A stretch of 64,000 bases of DNA from Thauera humireducens (GTDB lineage Bacteria; Pseudomonadota; Gammaproteobacteria; Burkholderiales; Rhodocyclaceae), in the NCBI RefSeq assembly GCF_001051995.2, contig NZ_CP014646.1, forward strand, positions 2,480,001 to 2,544,000, written 5' to 3'. Made by a program: the position numbers and the translations under genes. The notes beneath the pieces are model-generated. The model was given only the letters and a program-made list of their open reading frames with translations, did no database searches and was not told the origin of the DNA. Below are positions 34,559 through 42,714 of this stretch, piece by piece (the first letter of the stretch is position 1; each line of letters opens with the position of its first letter).

Positions 34559-35965
34559 TCAGTCCGCGTGAGCTGCCGCGGCGAGCTTGTCTTCGCGGAT
34601 CGCCTCGTACTCGTCTTCCCAGAACCACTTTTCGTCGCCGAAGGCCGGCTTCAGGTGGTGCAGCCAGGTGGCCTGGTCGTCGTACCGGGCGAAGAACGGA
34701 CGCTGCACCCAATCCGGATTGCGGCCCTGGATGAAGCGCAGCGCGAACACCTTCTCGCCGGCGATCTCGGCCACGCCCTGGATCTCGATCTTGCCAGGGC
34801 TGGCGCTCATGCTCGGCCCGCGCGCGGTGCGGGCGAGACCCGACACCTGCTGCATGGCCTCGCGGTAGATCTGCCAGGCACGCGCCAACGGCACCTCGAA
34901 GTAGGCGCGCGCGCCGGTGTCGCGCTCGGCGAACAGGTAATAGGGGACGATGCCGAGCTTGACCTGCAGCTTCCACATCTTCGCCCACACTGCGGGGTCG
35001 TCGTTGATGTGCGCCAGCAACGGCCCCTGCGCGCGGATCACCGCACCGGTGCTGCGGATGCGACGGATCGCAGCCTGCGCGACCTCGGTGTCGAGCTCCT
35101 TCCAGTGGTTATAGTGCGCCATCAGCGCGACGTGCTTCCCCGCCTCGACCAACTGCGTCAGCAGGCGGATCAGGTCGTCGGCGTCCTCGGCCCCGAGGAA
35201 GCGATGCGGCCAGAAGGTCAGCGCCTTGGAGCCGATGCGGATGGTCTGGATGTGGTCGAACTCGGGCTGCAGCAGCGGCTCGAGATAGTCGCGCAGATGG
35301 CGCGTCTTCATCACCATCGGGTCGCCGCCGGTGAACAGCAGGTCGGTGACTTCGGTGTTGCGACGCAGATAGTCGTGCAGCGTCTTGGCTTCGGAGGCGG
35401 CGATGCGCAGTTCCTTGTCGCCGACGAACTGGGCCCAGCGGAAGCAGAAGGTGCAGTAGCTGTGACAGGTCTGGCCCTGGCTGGGGAAGAACAGCACCGT
35501 CTCGCGGTACTTGTGCTGGATGCCGTCCAGGCGCGTGCCGTGCTCGTCGCGCGGCATGTTCATCTCCATCTGGTCGGCCGGATGCGGGTTGAGCTCGTGG
35601 CGCACCTCGGCGATGGCCTGCTCCAGTTCGGCCTTGTCGGCACCGTTGCGCAGCAGGGTGGCGATGCGTTCGAAGTGCGCCGGCGCCAGCATGCCGCGTT
35701 GCGGGAAGGTGAGCTGGAAGATGGGGTCGGCCGGGATGTTGTTCCAGTCGATCAGTTCGTCGATGACGTACTGGTTCACACGGAAGGGCAGTACCGAGGA
35801 CACCACCTTCATCTCGAAGCGCTGCGCAGCGGAAAGTCCTTCGAGCTGCGGGATGCGATCGAGGTCGCGCTGCGTGTAAACCTTGAACGGCACCGGCTCG
35901 AAAGCGGCCTGGGCGGCCTCCTCGATGCGCCAACGGGGCTGGAGGGCCTGCACTTGAGCACTCAT
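34559..35965 (-). CDS. KamA-family radical SAM aminomutase
   Basis: A 468-residue radical SAM/PLP enzyme related to lysine 2,3-aminomutase. The Fe-S site is CHSYCTFC (Cys167, Cys171, Cys174). It is followed by LLFTGGDPMVMKTRHL and a C-terminal part that includes a PLP-lysine region near RPFFARYDDQ. It is clearly longer than EpmB (about 340 residues), which makes an EF-P modification role unlikely. It could make beta-lysine or beta-glutamate, for example for osmolytes, but no acetyltransferase partner is adjacent. The start at 35965 has AAGGAG at ideal spacing; an ATG 10 codons upstream lacks this. Confidence 0.82.
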   Translation of the reverse strand: MSAQVQALQPRWRIEEAAQAAFEPVPFKVYTQRDLDRIPQLEGLSAAQRFEMKVVSSVLPFRVNQYVIDELIDWNNIPADPIFQLTFPQRGMLAPAHFERIATLLRNGADKAELEQAIAEVRHELNPHPADQMEMNMPRDEHGTRLDGIQHKYRETVLFFPSQGQTCHSYCTFCFRWAQFVGDKELRIAASEAKTLHDYLRRNTEVTDLLFTGGDPMVMKTRHLRDYLEPLLQPEFDHIQTIRIGSKALTFWPHRFLGAEDADDLIRLLTQLVEAGKHVALMAHYNHWKELDTEVAQAAIRRIRSTGAVIRAQGPLLAHINDDPAVWAKMWKLQVKLGIVPYYLFAERDTGARAYFEVPLARAWQIYREAMQQVSGLARTARGPSMSASPGKIEIQGVAEIAGEKVFALRFIQGRNPDWVQRPFFARYDDQATWLHHLKPAFGDEKWFWEDEYEAIREDKLAAAAHAD

Positions 35966-36459
35966 CTGTCGTCTCCTTGCGGTCTGGTCTTGCAATTTGC
36001 GTCGGCGCCACGGAGGCGGCGCCCACAGCCCTGCGACCGGATGCAGTTGGATCGGTCGGACGGTCGTCAGGGAATCAGGGAAAGCGTCCGGCGGCGCAGA
36101 GGGATGGCGCCAGGCTCCGGATCGGGATGCGCCCGCTTCCGCGGGCTCGATGGAAGTGGGCGCATGTTATTTCACGAAGTTAATTTGTGCAAATATGATT
36201 GAGCGGCCCGCAATTTAGTTCCCGACGGAATCGCCTGCAGCCTTCGCGCGCGGCATCTCGGCCCGCTGGCGCCCATCGGCATCCGGCACGCGCAAAGTCC
36301 GCCTGAAATGGAGGGAACCCGGCGCGAAAAAATGCATCCCTCCACCCTTGGCATCAAAGTTGCTGTGTTACCTTTAACCTCACTCCGGCCATCCCTCAGG
36401 GACCCTGCCGGATCGCGCTGCGCCCGGTCGCCACTCGATTCGCCGCCTGATCACGTTCA
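35966..36459. other. 494-bp intergenic region between kamA and the mrp operon
   Basis: This divergent region must hold the promoters for kamA (minus) and mrp (plus). A lower-GC patch at about 36160-36230 (GTTAATTTGTGCAAATATGA and flanks) stands out against the GC-rich surroundings and may be the kamA promoter. Another lies at 36355-36380 before mrp. I see no ORF of recognisable family, no riboswitch that I can name and no terminator. Confidence 0.4.
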
Positions 36460-39369
36460 ATGCTGCTCGCCTCACTCATCCTCATCCCGTTCCTCGGCAG
36501 TGCCCTTGCCGCACTGATGCCGCAGGACGCGCGCAACCGCGAATCCTGGCTGGCGATCGCGGTTGCGGTTTGCGGTCTGCTGATCGCACTCGCCCTGTTT
36601 CCGCAGATTGCGAGTGGCGAAGTGCTGCGCGAGGAGTTCGCCTGGCTGCCTGCGCAGGGTCTCTTCTTCGTGCTGCGGGTCGACGGGCTGGCCTGGGTGT
36701 TCACCATCCTGGTGCTGGCCATCGGCCTGCTGGTGGTGCTCTACGCACGCTACTACATGTCGCCCGACGATCCGGTGCCGCGCTTCTTCTCCTTCCTGCT
36801 CGCCTTCATGGGCTCGATGCTGGGCGTGGTGCTGTCGGGCAATCTGGTTCAACTGGTGGTGTTCTGGGAGCTCACCAGCCTCACCTCCTTCCTGCTGATC
36901 GGCTACTGGCACCACCGGGCCGACGCCCGTCGCGGCGCGCGCATGGCCTTCACCGTGACCGCCACCGGCGGACTGTGCCTGCTCGCCGGCGTGCTGGTGC
37001 TCGGTCATATCGTCGGCAGCTACGACCTCGACACCGTGCTTGCAGCCGGCGACCAGATCCGCGGCGACGACCTGTATCTGGCCGCACTCGCCCTGATCGC
37101 GCTCGGCGCGCTGACCAAGAGCGCGCAGTTCCCGTTCCATTTCTGGCTGCCGCACGCAATGGCCGCGCCCACCCCGGTGTCGTCCTACCTGCACTCGGCG
37201 ACGATGGTGAAGGCCGGCGTCTTCCTGCTGGTGCGGCTGTGGCCGGCACTGGCGGGCACGCCGGAGTGGACCTGGATCGTCGGCGGAGCCGGCGTCTGCA
37301 CCCTGCTGCTCGGCGCCTTCATCGCCATCTTCCAGCACGACCTCAAGGGCCTGCTGGCGTACTCGACCATCAGCCATCTCGGCCTGATCACGGTGCTGAT
37401 CGGCATTGGCACGCCGCTGGCAATGGTCGCAGCGATCTTCCACATCCTCAACCACGCGACGTTCAAGGCCTCGCTGTTCATGGCCGCCGGCATCATCGAC
37501 CATGAATCGGGAACGCGTGACCTGCGCCTGCTGCGCGGGCTGCGCCACAAGCTGCCGGTCACCGCCACGCTGGCCATCGTCGCCAGCGCTGCGATGGCGG
37601 GCGTGCCGCTGCTGAACGGCTTCCTGTCGAAGGAGATGTTCTTCGCCGAGACGCTGCACGTCGGCGGCGACCGCAACTGGTGGATGTCCTTCGCCGCGGT
37701 GGCGATGGGGATGTTCAGCGTCGCCTACTCGCTGCGCTTCATCTCGATCTTCTTCGGCACGCCGGCGCAGGACCTGCCGCGCGATCCGCACGAACCGCCG
37801 CGCTGGATGCGCTTTCCGGTCGAGCTGCTGGTGCTCACCTGCCTCATCGTCGGCATCGCACCCGGCATCAGCATCGAACCGATCCTGAACATCGCGGTGC
37901 ATTCGGTGCTCGGCAGCGCTGCCCCGGACTATGACCTCGCGGTGTGGCACGGTCTGAACCTGCCGCTCTTCATGAGCGTGCTCGCGCTCGCGGGCGGCGT
38001 GTTGCTGTACATCGTCCTGCGGCGCCACTTCGATCTGCAGCAGCGCGAGCAGGTGCCGCTGATCCACCGCTTCAACGGCGCGCAGGCCTACGAGACGACG
38101 ATGCTGCAGCTGACACGCTCGGCAGGCTGGCTGCTCAGGCGCATCGGCACCACCCGGCTGCAATCGCAGTTGGTGCTGCTGATGCTCATGCTGCTGGTGG
38201 TGCCGCCGATCCTCGTCGGCGCGCCGCCCGCGTGGACGCGCATCCCGCTGCAGGACTTCGACCCGCTGTTCGCTGCGATCTGGGCCATCGGCGGCGCCTG
38301 CGCCGTTGCCGGCGCCTGGATGGCGAAGTATCACCGCCTGGCCGCGCTGGCCCTCATCGGCGGCACCGGCATCGTCACCGCAGCGACCTTCCTGTGGCTG
38401 TCCGCGCCCGACCTGGCGCTGACCCAGCTGATGGTGGAGACCGTCACCACCGTGCTGATCCTGCTCGGCTTGCGCTGGCTGCCGCCACGGCTCGAGTCGG
38501 TCGACACCCCCGCGCAATCGCCCACCCGCGTGTGGCTGAGGCGTTCGCGCGACCTGCTGATCGCGGTCGGTGGCGGCCTCGCGCTGGCCGCGCTCACGTA
38601 TGCGGTGCTGGTGCATCCGGCCTCGGACACGATCGCCGACTTCTTCCTGCTCAACGCACTGGGCGGCGGGGGCGGCAGCAACGTGGTCAACGTCCTGCTG
38701 GTGGACTTCCGCAGCTTCGACACCCTGGGCGAGATCACTGTGCTGGCGATCGTCGCCCTCACGGTGTATGCCCTGCTGCGTCGCTTCCGCCCGGCCCCGG
38801 AAAGTGCAGGCGTCCCGCCGCAGCAGCGCTTCGAGGCGGACCCCGCCAGCAGGCAAACCCCTGCGCAACAGGCGGACAGCGGCTACCTGCTGGTCGCCGG
38901 CATCTACATGCGCCTGCTGCTGCCCTTCATGGGCGTGATCGCAGTCTATTTCTTCATGCGCGGCCACAACCTGCCGGGGGGAGGCTTCGTCGCCGGCCTC
39001 ATCTTCGCCGTCGCCATCCTGGTGCAGTACATGCTTGCGGGCACGGTCTGGGTCGAGAGCCACATCAACCTGCGCCCGCATCGCTGGCTGGGCTTCGGCC
39101 TGGTGCTGGCCTGCGTCACCGGCCTGGGTGCATGGCTGTTCGGCCATCCCTTCCTCACGACCCACACCGCGCACGTGGACTGGCCGCTGGTCGGCGAGCT
39201 GCACCTGCCGAGCGCCTTCGTGTTCGACCTTGGGGTGTTCACGGTCGTGGTCGGCACCACCATGCTGATGCTGGTCGCGCTGGCCCACCAGTCGCTGCGG
39301 GCACACCGCCTGCCGGGCGAGGAGGCCCAGGCCGTCGAACAAGGCAACGCCGACGGGAGGGCGAACTGA
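36460..39369 (+). CDS. mrpA: Mrp Na+/H+ antiporter subunit A fused to subunit B
   Basis: A 969-residue polytopic membrane protein. The N-terminal 500 residues are a NuoL/MrpA-type transporter domain, with LTSLTSFLLIGYWHH, KSAQFPFHFWLPHAMAAPTPVSSYLHSATMVKAG (in parts) and HILNHATFKASLFMAAG. A second helix-rich block follows (about 560-800), with LALTQLMVETVTTVLILLGL as in the MrpA C-terminus. The last 150 residues (LLPFMGVIAVYFFMRGHNLPGGGFVAGLIFA) match MrpB. The fusion is typical of group 2 Mrp/Pha systems. Together with C-G it forms the H+-driven Na+ (or K+) extrusion complex. The stop overlaps mrpC. Confidence 0.94.
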   Translation: MLLASLILIPFLGSALAALMPQDARNRESWLAIAVAVCGLLIALALFPQIASGEVLREEFAWLPAQGLFFVLRVDGLAWVFTILVLAIGLLVVLYARYYMSPDDPVPRFFSFLLAFMGSMLGVVLSGNLVQLVVFWELTSLTSFLLIGYWHHRADARRGARMAFTVTATGGLCLLAGVLVLGHIVGSYDLDTVLAAGDQIRGDDLYLAALALIALGALTKSAQFPFHFWLPHAMAAPTPVSSYLHSATMVKAGVFLLVRLWPALAGTPEWTWIVGGAGVCTLLLGAFIAIFQHDLKGLLAYSTISHLGLITVLIGIGTPLAMVAAIFHILNHATFKASLFMAAGIIDHESGTRDLRLLRGLRHKLPVTATLAIVASAAMAGVPLLNGFLSKEMFFAETLHVGGDRNWWMSFAAVAMGMFSVAYSLRFISIFFGTPAQDLPRDPHEPPRWMRFPVELLVLTCLIVGIAPGISIEPILNIAVHSVLGSAAPDYDLAVWHGLNLPLFMSVLALAGGVLLYIVLRRHFDLQQREQVPLIHRFNGAQAYETTMLQLTRSAGWLLRRIGTTRLQSQLVLLMLMLLVVPPILVGAPPAWTRIPLQDFDPLFAAIWAIGGACAVAGAWMAKYHRLAALALIGGTGIVTAATFLWLSAPDLALTQLMVETVTTVLILLGLRWLPPRLESVDTPAQSPTRVWLRRSRDLLIAVGGGLALAALTYAVLVHPASDTIADFFLLNALGGGGGSNVVNVLLVDFRSFDTLGEITVLAIVALTVYALLRRFRPAPESAGVPPQQRFEADPASRQTPAQQADSGYLLVAGIYMRLLLPFMGVIAVYFFMRGHNLPGGGFVAGLIFAVAILVQYMLAGTVWVESHINLRPHRWLGFGLVLACVTGLGAWLFGHPFLTTHTAHVDWPLVGELHLPSAFVFDLGVFTVVVGTTMLMLVALAHQSLRAHRLPGEEAQAVEQGNADGRAN

Positions 39370-39710
39370 TGGAACTGGTACTGGCGATCGCCGTCGGGGT
39401 GGTGTTCGGCTCGGGCATCTGGCTGATCCTGCGCCCACGGACCTTCCAGCTCATCACCGGCCTGCTGCTGATGTCCTATGCGGTGAACCTGTTCATCTTC
39501 GCGATGGGCCGCCTGTGGGTGGACAAGCCGCCGATCACGCCCACCGCCGGTGTCGATCCCGCCCAGTTCGCCGATCCGCTGCCGCAGGGCCTGGTGCTGA
39601 CCGCCATCGTGATCGGCTTCGCCACCACCGCGCTCTACCTGGTGATGATGATCGGCGCGCGCGGCCTGAGCGGCAGCGACCACGTCGATGGCGAGGAGCC
39701 GCGCGAATGA
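39369..39710 (+). CDS. mrpC: Mrp antiporter subunit C
   Basis: A 113-residue NuoK-like subunit with three helices: LAIAVGVVFGSGIWLIL, LITGLLLMSYAVNLFIFAMG and ADPLPQGLVLTAIVIGFATTALYLVMM. The DPLPQALVLTAIVI-type motif is the MrpC signature. The ATG overlaps the last base of the mrpA stop. Confidence 0.94.
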   Translation: MELVLAIAVGVVFGSGIWLILRPRTFQLITGLLLMSYAVNLFIFAMGRLWVDKPPITPTAGVDPAQFADPLPQGLVLTAIVIGFATTALYLVMMIGARGLSGSDHVDGEEPRE

Positions 39711-39744
39711 GCGCGCCCGCACGGCCGCCCGAAGGGAAGCGCTC

Positions 39745-39781
39745 TCCTCCCCCGGGGAGGATGTCGCGCAGCGACAGGAGG
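39745..39781. repeat. Double-palindrome repeat between mrpC and mrpD that supplies the mrpD ribosome-binding site
   Basis: TCCTCCCC-C-GGGGAGGA (39745-39761) is followed at once by TGTCGC-GCA-GCGACA (39762-39776) and AGGAGG (39776-39781). It lies in the only real gap of an operon whose other genes all overlap. The AGGAGG is 8 nt before the mrpD ATG. The compact twin-palindrome form resembles a small dispersed intergenic repeat, but no second copy is in this window. Confidence 0.55.
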
Positions 39782-39789
39782 GTAGTCCA

Positions 39790-41424
39790 ATGAACCCGCT
39801 GCCCTGGATGCACCACCTGATCATTGCCCCCGTGCTGCTGCCGCTGCTGGTCGGCGCGCTGCTGATCCCCGTCAACCAGAAGCGCCACGCGCGGAAGTTC
39901 GCCTTCAGCGTCGCCAGCGGCGCGCTGCTGTGGGGGGTGGCGATCGCCCTGCTGGTGCTGGTGGACCAGGAACACTGGCCGGATGGCATTGGCGTGTATC
40001 TCGCCTCGAACTGGGCGGCGCCGTTCGGCATCGTGCTGATGGTCGACCGCCTTGCCGCGCTGATGCTGGTGCTGACCTCGACCATCGCACTGGCCGTGCT
40101 GGTGTTCTCGGCACGGCGCTGGGACCGGGTCGGCGTGCATTTCCACTCGCTGTTCCAGTTCCTGCTGATGGGGCTCAATGGCGCCTTCCTGACCAACGAT
40201 CTGTTCAACCTCTTCGTGTTCTTCGAGGTGATGCTGGCGGCGTCCTACGGTCTGGTGCTGCACGGCTACAACCTGCGCCGCATCCAGGCCGGCATGCAGT
40301 ACATCGCGATCAACCTGGCCGCTTCGCTGCTGTTCCTGATCGGCGTGTCGCTGATCTATGCGGCCTCGGGCACGCTCAACATCGCTGACCTCGCGACGCG
40401 CGTGAGCGGCCTCGGTGCCCAGGACACCTGGCTGTTGCAGATCGGCGCCACCGTGCTGGCGCTCGCCTTCCTGACCAAGGGCGCGATGTGGCCGCTCGGG
40501 TTCTGGCTCCCCACCACCTATGCGTCCGCCTCCGCACCGGTCGGCGCGATGCTGGTGCTGATGACCAAGGTGGGGGTGTATGCGGTGCTGCGGGTGTGGC
40601 TGGCGGTGTTCGGCGAGGGCAGCGGCGAAGGAGCGAGCGCGCTCGCCGGCTTCGGCCTTGCGGCGCTGACCGTCGGCGGGCTCGCGACCCTGCTGTTCGG
40701 TGCCGTCGGCATGCTGTCCAGCGAGGACGGCGGGCGCATGGCGGGCTACGGCGCGATCATCTCGTCCGGCACGCTGCTCGTGGTGATCGGCCATTCCGGC
40801 AGCGCGGTGCTGGCCTCGGGGCTGTACTACCTGCTCGGTTCCACGCTGGCAATGGCGGCCTTCATGCTGCTGATCGAACTCACCGAGCGCATCCGCCCGC
40901 CGGGCGCGGCGCTCCTCGCCATCACCATGGAAGCCTTCGCCATCGAGGACAAGCCGGAAGACCCGGTGGGCGTCGGCATGCCGGGAACCCTCACCTTTCT
41001 CGGGCTGAGCTTCGCTGCATGTGCGCTGGTGATCAGCGGCATGCCGCCGCTGTCGGGCTTCGTCGCCAAGTTCAGCCTCTTCCACGCGATGCTGGGCGCG
41101 ACGCAGGGCGAGGTGCCGGCCACCACCTGGCTGATCATCGCGCTGATGGTGCTGGGCGGACTAGCGGCGATTATTGCCCTGATGCGGCTGGGTGTGCGCA
41201 CCTTCTGGGCGTCGGGCGCCGTGACCGCGCCGCGGCTGCAGTTCTCCGAGGCCGTGCCCGTCGGCGCACTGGTGTTGGCGTGCGTGCTGCTGACGGTGCA
41301 GGCGGGGGCGGTGTTCGACTACCTCGGGCGCACCGCCAACGGCCTGCTGCGCAGCACCGATTACAGCGCGCGCGTGCTGGGCGAACCGCCCGTGCAGCGG
41401 GCACCGGCAGGAGGCGCGCAATGA
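39790..41424 (+). CDS. mrpD: Mrp antiporter subunit D
   Basis: A 544-residue NuoN/NuoM-like membrane subunit with about 14 helices. It shows LFNLFVFFEVMLAASYGLVLHG, FLTKGAMWPLGFWLPTTYASASAPVGAMLVLMTKVG (in parts) and GMPPLSGFVAKFSLFHAML, with the conserved Glu (FFEV) and Lys (TKGAMWPLG) of the proton path. The ATG at 39790 is chosen for its AGGAGG; an upstream in-frame start would add 34 residues encoded by the repeat. Confidence 0.94.
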   Translation: MNPLPWMHHLIIAPVLLPLLVGALLIPVNQKRHARKFAFSVASGALLWGVAIALLVLVDQEHWPDGIGVYLASNWAAPFGIVLMVDRLAALMLVLTSTIALAVLVFSARRWDRVGVHFHSLFQFLLMGLNGAFLTNDLFNLFVFFEVMLAASYGLVLHGYNLRRIQAGMQYIAINLAASLLFLIGVSLIYAASGTLNIADLATRVSGLGAQDTWLLQIGATVLALAFLTKGAMWPLGFWLPTTYASASAPVGAMLVLMTKVGVYAVLRVWLAVFGEGSGEGASALAGFGLAALTVGGLATLLFGAVGMLSSEDGGRMAGYGAIISSGTLLVVIGHSGSAVLASGLYYLLGSTLAMAAFMLLIELTERIRPPGAALLAITMEAFAIEDKPEDPVGVGMPGTLTFLGLSFAACALVISGMPPLSGFVAKFSLFHAMLGATQGEVPATTWLIIALMVLGGLAAIIALMRLGVRTFWASGAVTAPRLQFSEAVPVGALVLACVLLTVQAGAVFDYLGRTANGLLRSTDYSARVLGEPPVQRAPAGGAQ

Positions 41425-41945
41425 GACGCTGGCTACCCGCACCGCTGTTGTCGGTCTGCCTGTTGCTGACGTGGCTGCTGCTCAACCAGAGCGTCGATGC
41501 CGCACACTGGCTGCTGGGCGGCGTGCTCGGCATCATTGCGCCACTGCTGGCGCGTCCGCTGCAGCCCCACGGCCATGCCCGGCTCCGCCGCCCGCTGGCG
41601 CTGTTCCGGCTGCTGTGGTTCTCGGCGATCGAGATCGTCCGCTCATGCTTCAACGTCAGTCAGATCATCCTGCTGCGCCGCTCGGCCGACGTGAACTCGC
41701 AGTTCATCCGGATCCCGCTCGACCTGCGCAGCCCGCACGGCCTGGCCCTGCTGTCCTGCCTCATCAACTCCACGCCGGGTACGGTGTGGGTGGAACTCCT
41801 GCCCGACAGCCACGACCTGCTGCTGCACGTGTTCGACCTGCACGATGCACAGTGGTGGGTGGAGACGATCAAGACGCGCTACGAGCAGCCGATCATCGAG
41901 GTCTTCGAGTCGGCCGGCGCGAGAAGCCAGGGAGAAGCTGCATGA
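41421..41945 (+). CDS. mrpE: Mrp antiporter subunit E
   Basis: A 174-residue subunit with two or three N-terminal helices (LLSVCLLLTWLLLNQS, WLLGGVLGIIAPLLAR) and the MrpE body SCFNVSQIILLRRSADVNSQFIRIPLDL and LLSCLINSTPGTVWVEL. It is coupled to mrpD and mrpF by ATGA overlaps. Confidence 0.92.
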   Translation: MRRWLPAPLLSVCLLLTWLLLNQSVDAAHWLLGGVLGIIAPLLARPLQPHGHARLRRPLALFRLLWFSAIEIVRSCFNVSQIILLRRSADVNSQFIRIPLDLRSPHGLALLSCLINSTPGTVWVELLPDSHDLLLHVFDLHDAQWWVETIKTRYEQPIIEVFESAGARSQGEAA

Positions 41946-42226
41946 CGACCGTGACGCTGCTTTCGGCGGCAATCCTCTTCGCGCTGGCCTGCGTGATCCT
42001 TGCCATGATCCTGTGCACCCTGCGCCTGCTGATCGGGCCTTCGGCCCAGGACCGCGTGCTGGCGCTCGACACGCTGTGGATGTGCACGATGGTGCTCGCC
42101 CTGATGCTGGGCATCCGTCACGGCAGCCAGATCTATTTCGAGGCGGCGCTGATCATCGCCCTGCTCGGCTTCGTGTCGACGATCGCGCTGGCCAAGTTCC
42201 TGATGCGCGGCGAGGTGATCGAATGA
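41942..42226 (+). CDS. mrpF: Mrp antiporter subunit F
   Basis: A 94-residue subunit with three helices and the family core RLLIGPSAQDRVLALDTLW and YFEAALIIALLGFVSTIALAKFL. ATGA overlaps with mrpE and mrpG imply strict co-translation. Confidence 0.93.
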   Translation: MTTVTLLSAAILFALACVILAMILCTLRLLIGPSAQDRVLALDTLWMCTMVLALMLGIRHGSQIYFEAALIIALLGFVSTIALAKFLMRGEVIE

Positions 42227-42585
42227 GCACGGTTGCATCCCTGCCCTGGTGGGCCGCGGTGCCGGTGGCCATCCTGCTCGTACTGGGCGGACTGATCACG
42301 CTGCTCGGCACGCTCGGCCTCCTGCGCCTGCAGACCTTCTATCAGCGCATCCACGGCCCCGCCATCACGACCACCCTCGGCGCGGGCTGCATTCTCGTCG
42401 CCTCGATGGTGTATTTCACCGTGGGGCAGTCACGCCTCGTGATCCACGAATTGCTGATCAGCGCCTTCGTGCTGATGACGGCGCCGGTCGTGGCCATGCT
42501 GATCATGCGCGCCGCCGTCTACCGGGACCTTCGCAACCACCGCGACCCGGTCGCAACCGGCGATCAGCCGCCAGAGCCGGACTGA
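42223..42585 (+). CDS. mrpG: Mrp antiporter subunit G
   Basis: A 120-residue subunit with three helices: VPVAILLVLGGLITLLGTLGLLRL, the MrpG motif TFYQRIHGPAITTTLGAGCIL, and LLISAFVLMTAPVVAMLIMRAA. It is the last gene of the six-gene operon; a hairpin follows about 35 bp later. Confidence 0.93.
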   Translation: MSTVASLPWWAAVPVAILLVLGGLITLLGTLGLLRLQTFYQRIHGPAITTTLGAGCILVASMVYFTVGQSRLVIHELLISAFVLMTAPVVAMLIMRAAVYRDLRNHRDPVATGDQPPEPD

Positions 42586-42611
42586 TCCGTAACCTCGAGC
42601 GCTTCGTGCAG

Positions 42612-42640
42612 AAAAAAAACGGGCCTGCTCGCGCAGGCCC
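42612..42640 (-). terminator. Terminator of the mcm-meaB-pccBA operon
   Basis: On the minus strand GGGCCTGC-GCGA-GCAGGCCC is a perfect 8-bp stem followed by a run of eight Ts, 75 bp after the pccA stop. From the plus side the hairpin lies 35 bp after mrpG but has no T-run there. Confidence 0.9.
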
Positions 42641-42714
42641 GCCGATTCGACAGGCACCCGGACACAAGGCCCGGATCTCCCTCCCCATCGATCAAAAACG
42701 TCTCATGGGTTCGA

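Noticed and set aside
34559..35965. EpmB (EF-P beta-lysylation aminomutase)
   Set aside because: The protein is about 130 residues longer than EpmB, has the LAM-like N- and C-terminal parts, and neither epmA nor efp is adjacent.
36472..39438. Minus-strand open frame of 988 codons opposite mrpA
   Set aside because: Composition is typical of an antisense shadow (His/Gln/Asp/Glu-rich, no hydrophobic pattern), and mrpA on the plus strand is unmistakable.
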